A DNA stretch of 5,125 nucleotides from Verrucomicrobiota bacterium (GTDB lineage Bacteria; Verrucomicrobiota; Verrucomicrobiia; Chthoniobacterales; JAFAMB01). Of this stretch, positions 1 through 5,111 are shown piece after piece. Numbering within the stretch: the first letter of the stretch is position 1; the number at the start of each line of letters is the position of its first letter. The translations under genes were made by a program, and so were the position numbers. The stretch spans positions 1 through 5,125 of the forward strand of contig JAFAXJ010000061.1 of assembly GCA_019241095.1 (NCBI GenBank). The letters are read 5' to 3'. The notes below the pieces were generated by a model. The model saw nothing but the letters and a program-made list of their open reading frames with translations, was not told the origin of the DNA and ran no database searches.

Positions 1-183
1 ACTTAGGCCATCTCTACCGGGAAGCATAATGTCGAGGATGACGGCGTCAAAGCTTGTATTCTGGATTAACTCGAGCGCCGTCGACCCATCAAAAACGGTA
101 TCGACCTGAAACCCTTCTCCTATCAATGCAGTGCGGATAAGACGGGCCAGTTTCTTTTCATCTTCTACGATTGCAATTCTCAT
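1..183 (-). CDS. Response regulator receiver domain, OmpR-like, 3' end cut by window edge
   Basis: This is the N-terminal 61 residues of a two-component response regulator; the rest lies beyond the window. The protein starts MRIAIVEDEKKLARLI, and E7-D8 form the acidic metal-binding pair of a receiver domain. The segment FDAVILDIMLPGRDG carries the phospho-acceptor Asp at residue 51, followed by the usual MLPGxDG loop. The EDE start and the ILDIMLPG signature are typical of OmpR/PhoB-type transcriptional regulators, but the DNA-binding domain is not visible, so the subfamily is inferred. The ATG at 181-183 gives the expected distance to the first acidic pair. The upstream ribosome binding site is weak (GGGA about 10 nt before the ATG). 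The gene follows the PepSY gene in the same direction after a 135-nt gap with no convincing terminator, so co-transcription is plausible. A sensor kinase would be expected downstream, outside the window. Confidence 0.93.
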   Translation of the reverse strand, partial: MRIAIVEDEKKLARLIRTALIGEGFQVDTVFDGSTALELIQNTSFDAVILDIMLPGRDGLS

Positions 184-318
184 AACAGATCCCAATCAGC
201 CGATATGCGGATTGTTTCTGCCGGATGCTGTTTTTTCTGTTTTGATTCTGGCACGACCAGGCTTTGCAGCATTCAGCTCCGAAGCGTTATATGCGAGTGT
301 GTGTGGAGCTAGAGCAGG

Positions 319-819
319 CTAGTCGTTATCCTTCGTCTTGTCCTCGCGCTCGATGACTTTTCCATCCGGCGAGAATACAATCTCCTCACGTTTAGCGTTT
401 CCTGAAACGAGCGCCTCGAACGTGACCTTGCCGCCCTCACTGACCTTTTCGAACTTCTCAACTTTGCCGCCTTTGCTGTTTTCTGTAATAGCCTTTTGGA
501 CAGCTTCCGGCGCGCTGGAGAGCTTAATCGCTTCCTCGTTGCTAACCAGCTTGCCGTTGCCGTCCACGCTGATTTCGCGCACGTTGCCATTCACGTTGAT
601 CTTGGCCCCATAGATGGTATTACCATCCTGTTCTTCTTTTGAGAGGCCGGTGATCTTCGCGCCGGGCGCCTGTTCCTTGATGGCTTTGGCCGTAGCCGCT
701 GGGATAGATTCCATCGTCGTTGCCTGTTCCTTGTCTTCAGCATTCGCGATGAACGATGTGCTGAGAACGGCAATGCTCAGGAGGGCTATGACGCATTCTA
801 TAGTTGTGTGTTTTTTCAT
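319..819 (-). CDS. Secreted periplasmic protein with two PepSY-like repeats
   Basis: The 166-residue product has a Sec signal peptide: lysines at 2-3, a hydrophobic core at about 9-24, and a likely cleavage after ANA at residue 27. The mature part contains two similar units at about 39-92 and 101-156. Each begins with a helix (IPAATAKAIKEQ, then SAPEAVQKAITEN). A strand with G-x-K-I/V follows, then an aromatic-A strand (YGAKI, FEALV), then R/K-E-I/E-x-V and D-G-x-G-K-L or PDGKVI. This is the pattern of PepSY and PepSY-like domains, which are small periplasmic or membrane-linked domains. Some are proposed to inhibit proteases or modulate sensors; the ligand here is unknown. The tail is highly charged (EREDKTKDND). 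The gene lies just upstream of a response regulator in the same direction, which suggests it feeds into or is controlled by that two-component system. The ATG at 817-819 gives a complete signal peptide, although the ribosome binding site is weak. Confidence 0.88.
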   Translation of the reverse strand: MKKHTTIECVIALLSIAVLSTSFIANAEDKEQATTMESIPAATAKAIKEQAPGAKITGLSKEEQDGNTIYGAKINVNGNVREISVDGNGKLVSNEEAIKLSSAPEAVQKAITENSKGGKVEKFEKVSEGGKVTFEALVSGNAKREEIVFSPDGKVIEREDKTKDND

Positions 820-829
820 ATTGCTGCTT

Positions 830-881
830 AGGTGTTTGATTTGGGTTCTTGTTGATTTCCTTTCAACACCTCGATTGAAAG
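830..881. promoter_or_regulatory. Nested inverted repeats in the leader of the PepSY gene
   Basis: Two perfect 7-bp inverted repeats overlap upstream of the PepSY start codon. AGGTGTT (830-836) pairs with AACACCT (865-871). CTTTCAA (860-866) pairs with TTGAAAG (875-881) across an 8-nt loop. They share bases, so they would be alternative RNA folds, or paired operator half-sites for a regulator such as the neighbouring OmpR-like protein. No strong -35/-10 pair was recognised nearby. The repeats are seen directly; the role is inference. Confidence 0.3.
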
Positions 882-916
882 TAAGTAAAACTAGAGTGGC
901 TAAAATACGGAGTATG

Positions 917-1070
917 ATGGCGGATACGCTCGCCCAGGCCGTAATTGAGGTCTATCGCTGGCACGCAACATAAGGTCAGCTGGTCGATGTACCCATGCCG
1001 CGGCCAGATTAACCCCCCACTTGTTAGAGCCGGGCGTGCCGGGGTCGTCCGTAATCATCGGCGGATCGCC
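917..1070 (-). pseudogene. Remnant of a TDDPGTPG-type (probable outer-membrane) protein gene
   Basis: Reading the minus strand from 1070 gives GDPPMITDDPGTPG and then SNKWGVNLAAAWVHRPADLM, ending near 970. The next frame, from 964 down to about 920, gives VPAIDLNYGLGERIR. Together the two pieces match, from memory, the N-terminus of a family of exported proteins, probably outer-membrane beta-barrels. Their mature start has T-T/I-D-D-P-x-T-P-G-x-x-x-W-E-I-N-L, followed about 30 residues later by P-L-V-D-L-N-Y-G-L-G-E-R-I-Q. A frameshift near 961-975 separates the two pieces. A TAA codon (1071-1073) closes the frame upstream, no signal peptide can be found, and similarity is lost below about 917, so nearly all of the barrel is gone. 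The remnant lies between the DUF347 gene and the PepSY gene in the same direction, so it was probably a member of that locus. The family name is uncertain; that it is a dead gene is fairly secure. Confidence 0.62.
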
Positions 1071-1151
1071 TTACCCGGAAAGCTCGATGACGCAAGACAG
1101 CGTCCCGGTCGCAAACGCTTAGATTTAGCGAGATCATCGAGATGCCAGTTT

Positions 1152-1973
1152 TCAATGTGCTTTTGAAGCCGGCTTTTGCGGACAGATCAGGATTAACAGA
1201 ATGATCAGTACGAGCAGTGCCAGTGACGCATTGTACCGACTAAGGGCTAACCCGCCTTTTGAGATTGGCTTATCTAGAAAATCTCCGACAACAGCGCCGA
1301 GTGGGCGAGTGAGAATGAATGCAGCCCAAAATAAAATGACGCGCGAGATATTCGTGAAGTAATACAGAAGAGCGGTTAGCAGGAGTAAGCCAACGAAGAC
1401 CGCGGCTGCTCCGACGTAACCCATTTCCTGAGTATCTGCAACCCAGTCGCCAAGTGCGGTACCGAGCGTCTGAGAAAACATGATTGTGATCCAATAAAAC
1501 ATTTCGACCTTCGGCGTGCTCACGGTTTCAATGGAGATGCTGCCGGTCGACCAGCGCCAGATTAGAAGCGATGCAATTACACAGATCAGCAATATAGTCG
1601 AGCCACCGGTGTAACCGATGCCTAACGATCTCGTGCAATAATCTGCTAGCGTCGTGCCAACCGTTGTCGTCGCGACAATTGTCAACCAGTAAAGGAACGG
1701 ATGGAACTTCTTCGCCTTAATCTGGGCTAACACCGCGGCGACAAAGATTATGCCAAATATTGCGGTGCCTATAAGATACCCGGTGCCCTTGGCCGCGGCG
1801 GTCGTTTCGCCAAGCCACGACATGGTGACGGCGTCGCCACCAGTTTCGCCGAGCGTTGTTGCCAGAATCTTGATGATCCAAAAAAGAAATGTGACCTGCG
1901 GTACCTTAGCGACGGGTTCTGCAAGCTGATTTTCAGCAGCAGGTTGTGCAAAACTACGTTGAATATTTAACAT
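1152..1973 (-). CDS. Integral membrane protein with four DUF347 repeats (COG4705-like)
   Basis: The 273-residue product is a polytopic inner-membrane protein with four copies of one 16-residue signature. They are WIIKILATTLGETGGD (32-47), WLTIVATTTVGTTLAD (96-111), WITIMFSQTLGTALGD (161-176) and WAAFILTRPLGAVVGD (216-231). Each starts with Trp and ends with Asp, with a fixed Gly five residues before the Asp. Each signature lies in a hydrophobic segment and is followed by a second one (about 66-84, 124-140, 187-206 and 247-264), giving about eight membrane segments. This is the layout of the DUF347 repeat family, whose biochemical role I cannot state. The repeated intramembrane T-x-x-G-x-x-x-G-D suggests a pore or ion-binding site, which is inference. 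The ATG at 1971-1973 has a good ribosome binding site (AAGG, minus strand of 1978-1981). It precedes the outer-membrane-like remnant and the PepSY gene in the same direction. Confidence 0.9.
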   Translation of the reverse strand: MLNIQRSFAQPAAENQLAEPVAKVPQVTFLFWIIKILATTLGETGGDAVTMSWLGETTAAAKGTGYLIGTAIFGIIFVAAVLAQIKAKKFHPFLYWLTIVATTTVGTTLADYCTRSLGIGYTGGSTILLICVIASLLIWRWSTGSISIETVSTPKVEMFYWITIMFSQTLGTALGDWVADTQEMGYVGAAAVFVGLLLLTALLYYFTNISRVILFWAAFILTRPLGAVVGDFLDKPISKGGLALSRYNASLALLVLIILLILICPQKPASKAH

Positions 1974-2100
1974 GAAACCTTCACTGTTTCGGGTTTGATA
2001 TTGCGGTCGCTCATGACTCTGATGCTGGATTTCTGCTTTCGCAGGTTAGGAAACCACGCCTAGATGAAGCGGTGATGAACAATTGATGAATTTTTTGTCA

Positions 2101-2850
2101 TTTAGCAAAATCTCGAACCGATCCGACGTACTGCAGCTGACAATCCGAATCGAAACGGCCCAATAACAGTTCGTGTGGGCGCTTCCTATCTCATGGTCAC
2201 TATATTCCTCCAATGACACAATGGACACTGTGATTGTTTTTGAGCTTTAGATTTGTTTGCTTATCTCCAGGCCGGTATGGGGCGTCACGGCGTTTGGCAA
2301 CAATGCCGTCAAGATGTCTGTTAATGTGACCTATCCACTGTTCTACCTGATACAGATCATTCGTACTAACTGACAAGTAGAGAGGGGGACTACGCGGCTT
2401 CGAAGTGTAAAAAACCTCTCAAGAGTCGCAAGTCTCTGACTGAACGATGCTTCCATTAAGCTCTTTTCCAGCATCGCCAAGCATGTCGTAAGCGATAAAG
2501 ATTGCAGGGGATGCTGAGACGTCTTGCACCAGGCGCTTAGGCCCAACACGCAAGCGGGTAACGAGCGCGTCAAAAGAAAAACCCGAACTGGTGGGAATTG
2601 CTAACTCGCCATCGAGAACAAAGCTCCGCTTATCAAATCTCAGGTTTGCAGAAACGATTTCAGGAAATCGCGAAGTTAGATCTTTGCCGGTGCGTGATTG
2701 CAAGTACACGCCCTTTTCGGTTTTGAAGATGATGCAACGAAAACCATCCCATTTCGGCTCATAAATCCATCCTTCGCCCACGGGAAACGTCCTGACCGCT
2801 CGTGTACCCATCGGCAGGATGGGTGGGGTAGGGAGCCTGTTCTTGTTCAC
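2101..2850 (-). pseudogene. Decayed ATP-dependent DNA ligase (LigC / LigD ligase-domain type)
   Basis: The gene would have encoded an ATP-dependent DNA ligase of the stand-alone bacterial type. Its first 131 codons are intact from the GTG at 2848-2850. They show motif I EPKWDGFR with the adenylated lysine at residue 33, motif Ia QSRTGKDL, motif III VLDGEL (79-83) and motif IIIa FIAYDML. A one-base gain (or two-base loss) at about 2457 shifts the frame. The next frame continues MEASFSQRLATLERFF and VVPLST and stops at TAG 2343-2345. A second shift between about 2365 and 2390 restores homology: VEQWIGHINRH, then motif IV LDGIVAKRRDAPYRPG (2266-2313), motif V LKLK (2239-2250) and HCVIGG. Stops follow at 2200, 2197 and 2191, then ELLLGRFDSDCQLQYVG (2122-2172), an OB-domain segment. 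The C-terminal part with motif VI is not found. With several independent lesions, the gene cannot make a working ligase. Confidence 0.88.
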
Positions 2851-3063
2851 TTTCTGTTTAGTAAACCCTCGAGAACCCGAGCCTTATAGGCAATGAAAGT
2901 TGCACGTTCCATTCTCACTCACACCCTGAAGACTGACCTGAACATTTCAGTCGAGTCACTAGAGCTAAGCAAGCACAGACCAGTAACCGGGTGACTTTGG
3001 GATCAAGCAAGCGATGTGCTAGCCGGGTCGGCATCTCTAACCATAATCGTGATACAAACGAAC
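2851..3063. other. Intergenic gap, no gene recognised
   Basis: No frame on either strand gives a recognisable protein here. An 8-bp direct repeat AAGCAAGC occurs at 2967-2974 and 3005-3012. GCC-TTATA-GGC at 2881-2891 is a short imperfect palindrome just upstream of the ligase remnant and may be what is left of its promoter region. Confidence 0.4.
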
Positions 3064-3120
3064 AGGAGGGAGACCATGACAGCTCAAACGACTATGGATG
3101 ATTTGATGGGCATCATCAGG
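3064..3120 (+). pseudogene. Orphan strong ribosome binding site and ATG, possible gene head
   Basis: AGGAGGG at 3064-3070 sits five nucleotides before an ATG at 3076, the best-formed ribosome binding site in the window. The frame begins MTAQTTMDDLMGII. After about 15 codons it enters the antisense of the dehydrogenase 3' end and stays open to 3345, where the peptide (residues such as YPPSTQMVAPVTKS) is simply the antisense shadow. The simplest reading is the 5' end of a gene whose body was lost at a junction close to 3120, next to the dehydrogenase stop codon. An alternative is a small, truly translated convergent ORF. No family is recognised. Confidence 0.3.
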
Positions 3121-3122
3121 AT

Positions 3123-3893
3123 TCAGCGGATGGCGTATCCCCCGTCGACGCAGATGGTAGCACCGGTGACAAAATCGGATGCTCGGGACGCCAAAAAAAC
3201 AGCGGTTCCGGCGCATTCGTCGGCACTACCAAAACGGCCGGCTGGCGTCCGTGTAATAATTTCCTGGTACAAGGCTGGGAAATCCGTCTTCACGGGCGCC
3301 GTCAGGTCGGTTTCAATCCATCCAGGTGCGATTGCGTTCACCTGAATATTGAAGGCTGCCAACTCGATCGCCATCGATTTAGTCAATTGCACTAAAGCTC
3401 CCTTCGCAGCGCTGTAAGAAGGAATCCTTCCTGAGCCAAAGAAGGAATACATGCTGGCGAGATTGATGATTTTTCCTCGGCCCTGCTTAATCATCGATTG
3501 AGCCGCAAGCTTGGAAAGCAAAAAGCAGGCATTAAGGTTCGTCTCCATGACCTTATCCCACTCTTCTGGGGTCTGGTCTAGGATGCCGGCGCGAACGGCT
3601 ATAGCCGCATTGTTGACCAAAATGCTGATGGGACCCAAGGTCTCTTCAACCTTTTTCAAGGCAGGCTGCAATTCCCCACGCGCGGAGACATCGACTTTCA
3701 CAGCTAAGGCAGCAACTCCCAGTGGCTGAAGCTCACGCATAACGCGCTGGTTTTTCTCCTGATTACGTGCCAGAACGGCGATTGCAGCTCCAGCTTGAGC
3801 CAGGCCCAGGGCGATGCCGCGGCCAATACCGCCGTTGCCGCCGGTGACAACAGCGACTCGTCCACTCAGGTCAAACAGATTTGGTGTTGGCAT
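3123..3893 (-). CDS. Short-chain dehydrogenase/reductase (SDR), classical type
   Basis: The 256-residue product has every hallmark of a classical SDR, a soluble NAD(P)-dependent oxidoreductase acting on a hydroxyl or keto group. From the ATG at 3891-3893: T17-GGNGG-I-G24 is the dinucleotide-binding glycine motif; D68-V follows beta-4; NNAA (94-97) replaces the usual NNAG; N119, S147, Y160 and K164 (YSAAK) form the catalytic tetrad; PGWIETD (190-196) and the C-terminal VTGATICVDGGY (242-253) complete the fold. Arg43 after beta-2 (LARN) hints at NADP preference, which is inference. The nearest subgroups are gluconate 5-dehydrogenase, KduD-like and 3-oxoacyl-ACP reductase-like enzymes, but the substrate cannot be assigned. 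A longer GTG start at 3950 would add 19 polar residues unlike the family, so the internal ATG with its AAGGA is preferred. The gene stands alone, with a dead ligase downstream and no partner upstream. Confidence 0.93.
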   Translation of the reverse strand: MPTPNLFDLSGRVAVVTGGNGGIGRGIALGLAQAGAAIAVLARNQEKNQRVMRELQPLGVAALAVKVDVSARGELQPALKKVEETLGPISILVNNAAIAVRAGILDQTPEEWDKVMETNLNACFLLSKLAAQSMIKQGRGKIINLASMYSFFGSGRIPSYSAAKGALVQLTKSMAIELAAFNIQVNAIAPGWIETDLTAPVKTDFPALYQEIITRTPAGRFGSADECAGTAVFLASRASDFVTGATICVDGGYAIR

Positions 3894-3899
3894 TGCTTT

Positions 3900-3904
3900 T
3901 CCTT
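3900..3904 (-). promoter_or_regulatory. Ribosome binding site of the SDR gene
   Basis: The minus strand reads AAGGA six nucleotides before the ATG at 3891-3893. Together with the normal SDR N-terminus (LFDLSGRVAVVTGG), this decides for the internal start rather than the GTG at 3950. Confidence 0.7.
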
Positions 3905-3945
3905 GGCATTTGCGATGCTGAGGCCTCGAAGATTCTGCAGATTGA

Positions 3946-4233
3946 CTCACAGTCTGCGGCCCTGAAAAATCATTTCAGGTCGAGAAACTTCGGAGCAACG
4001 AAGGCCCTAAAACTAGACGAAGGCAACTTCTTTCGGGTGGCCCTAGAAAATACAACTTGTTCTCCAAAGGGAGAAGGCAGTCCTGCTTCGCACGTCTTTC
4101 GTTTACTGAAAACTCAGGATCTCAGCACGTACGGATCGATTTCCTGCTGAGCATCGACGCGGCGTTTGACTCATCACGATTAAAGGTCGCTAACAACCCG
4201 GAACTCGCCATGAAGCAGGAGAATAGCAACTAA
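3946..4233 (+). other. Open plus-strand frame without start, possible gene remnant
   Basis: This frame is open for 95 codons and ends at TAA 4231-4233. It lacks an ATG or GTG start near its beginning, so it would be missed by start-based gene callers. Its last third reads like a genuine protein end: HVRIDFLLSIDAAFDSSRLK, then VANNPELAMKQENSN. Alternating hydrophobic and polar residues and frequent G/C third positions support coding. The first part (around RRQLLSGGPRKYNLFSKGRR) is basic and less convincing. No family is recognised. It could be a decayed C-terminal fragment or chance; the 10-bp inverted repeat beginning right after the stop would fit a gene end. Confidence 0.22.
4060..4075. repeat. 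Perfect short inverted repeat TTCTCC-aaag-GGAGAA
   Basis: Six perfect base pairs enclose a four-base loop. There is no T-run on either side, so it is not a good terminator. It lies about 170 bp upstream of the SDR start and could be an operator, or nothing. Confidence 0.35.
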
Positions 4234-4288
4234 CGAACAAGTAGTTTGAGAATGGAAGCCAGCTTGTCGCGCAGTTAATACTTGTTCG
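4234..4288. repeat. Perfect 10-bp inverted repeat with 35-nt spacer
   Basis: CGAACAAGTA at 4234-4243 is exactly mirrored by TACTTGTTCG at 4279-4288. The left arm begins at the base after the TAA that ends the open frame at 3946-4233. No oligo-T tract follows, so it is not a classical terminator. Candidates are a structured RNA, a two-site operator, or the arms of a small lost element. Confidence 0.5.
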
Positions 4289-4452
4289 AGCGGACAGTCT
4301 TGCGGCGATTTGTCAGGCAGCACGCGCGAAATGTGCACCCATGGCGAAAGCGGCCGTCGCTGAAATGTTAACGCCCTGAAAATTTTGCCCGTCGAAGGCG
4401 CACCTCGATTGCTCTAGCCTCGCACGTGAATCAATCGCCTGCAAAGCGTACT
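4289..4452. other. Intergenic stretch, no gene recognised
   Basis: No supported gene or RNA was found. A minus-strand frame is open for 48 codons (4313-4456) and contains the protein-like stretch FDGQNFQGVNISATAAFAMG. It has no upstream start, is bounded by stops on both sides, and matches no family I can name. Confidence 0.35.
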
Positions 4453-4471
4453 CTTGTCAGCTGAGACAGAC
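4453..4471 (+). repeat. TGAGACAGAC repeat, copy 1 (19-nt unit)
   Basis: CTTGTCAGCTGAGACAGAC matches the copy at 4962-4980 at 17 of 19 positions. The unit contains TGTC-N6-GACA, an imperfect dyad. A degenerate reverse copy (GTCTGTCTGA) lies 47 nt downstream at 4518-4527. Confidence 0.65.
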
Positions 4472-4507
4472 GGAACTATTTACTCTTATCGGAAAGGGAA
4501 GGGGGCC

Positions 4508-4666
4508 ATGGATCCGAGTCTGTCTGAGAAGACAATGCCAGAGGATCAGACAACAACAAGTGACCTGAACCGAGCAAATTCCGGAGCTTTGTTTTGGCAA
4601 GCGTGCGACTCACCTAAAGGACTTAAGCTCACGTCTGTTCCGGAAGACAGTACAGGCAAACTTTAG
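4508..4666 (+). CDS. Doubtful small ORF, 52 codons
   Basis: The ATG at 4508 follows a purine-rich run (GGAAAGGGAAGGGGG) that could serve as a ribosome binding site, but the spacing of only two bases is poor. The product, starting MDPSLSEKTMPEDQTTTSDL, is hydrophilic and mildly acidic with a single short hydrophobic patch (SGALFWQAC). It shows no domain or membrane segment and no family is recognised. The same frame also opens at a TTG at 4454 inside repeat copy 1. Both ends lie in repeat-rich DNA, so it may well be non-coding. Confidence 0.15.
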   Translation: MDPSLSEKTMPEDQTTTSDLNRANSGALFWQACDSPKGLKLTSVPEDSTGKL

Positions 4667-4943
4667 CTTAGTGTCACAGAATTCCTGTGCACACGATCAT
4701 CTCGGGTTTCGCGAGCCTATTGTCTTTTGAAGCAGACACTGGAGAATGCCATCGTTTTTAGGAGTGATGACAACTAGAGGTGAGCAGTTGAACACTAAAT
4801 CAGCACCGGGATAAAGCAGTGCTAGCTTCGCGAGCCCACCATTTTCTGTTTCGAAAGACAGCATTTCGAACAGTCTACTTCCCCGCGTATCTCGATTTGG
4901 TGCAGCAATTCGAAACGTTTGATTGAGATTGTCTATTGTTGTT

Positions 4944-4952
4944 TGAGACAGA
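4944..4952 (+). repeat. TGAGACAGA repeat, partial copy
   Basis: TGAGACAGA matches nine of the ten core bases. It lies 27 nt before the full copy at 4971-4980, in the same orientation. Confidence 0.5.
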
Positions 4953-4961
4953 ACTGCACCG

Positions 4962-4980
4962 CTTGTCGCCTGAGACAGAC
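4962..4980 (+). repeat. TGAGACAGAC repeat, copy 2 (19-nt unit)
   Basis: CTTGTCGCCTGAGACAGAC is the second copy of the 19-nt unit at 4453-4471, differing at two adjacent bases. It again gives a TGTC-N6-GACA dyad. With the reverse copy at 5068-5077 it forms a perfect 10-bp inverted pair enclosing about 87 nt. Confidence 0.65.
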
Positions 4981-5067
4981 ATTTTCCAGAGTTCAACAAA
5001 CGCTGCTGCTGTTCTCAAGCACATCGTCGTAGGACGAGTTAACTGTGGTGGCACATTTTGATTTCGC

Positions 5068-5077
5068 GTCTGTCTCA
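5068..5077 (-). repeat. TGAGACAGAC repeat, reverse copy
   Basis: GTCTGTCTCA on the plus strand is the exact reverse complement of the TGAGACAGAC core. It is followed by AAAATACGG. The two inverted cores (4971 and 5068) face each other like the ends of a very small element, although similarity does not extend beyond the ten bases. Confidence 0.6.
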
Positions 5078-5111
5078 AAATACGGTATCTAAACCGTCCG
5101 GCCCTCAACAC

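Noticed and set aside
614..973. 119-codon plus-strand ORF spanning the PepSY gene's 5' end
   Set aside because: It is antisense to the signal peptide and first repeat of the PepSY gene, and its tail is antisense to the outer-membrane-like remnant.
1166..1175. AAGCCGGCTT palindrome near the end of the DUF347 gene as a terminator
   Set aside because: It lies inside the coding sequence, has no loop and is not followed by a T-run.
2046..2228. 60-codon minus-strand ORF starting at GTG 2226-2228
   Set aside because: It lies within the ligase remnant, whose true reading (ELLLGRFDSDCQLQYVG) is in another frame. The GGAGG inside it is coincidental.
2251..2373. Plus-strand peptide VWGVTAFGNNAVKMSV...LFYLIQII that looked protein-like
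   Set aside because: The minus strand of the same bases encodes ligase motif IV (LDGIVAKRRDAPYRPG), so the plus-strand peptide is its antisense shadow.
3097..3117. GATGAT/ATCATC inverted repeat downstream of the SDR stop as a terminator
   Set aside because: The stem is six A/T-rich pairs with a 9-nt loop and no oligo-T tract, too weak to call.
4313..4456. 48-codon minus-strand frame with a faint resemblance to a GGDEF-domain segment
   Set aside because: It has no start and no GGDEF or other catalytic motif, and the resemblance rests on a few hydrophobic residues.
4697..4999. 100-codon minus-strand ORF in the repeat-rich region
   Set aside because: It begins at a TTG without a ribosome binding site, includes repeat copy 2 in its coding part, and contains no recognisable domain.
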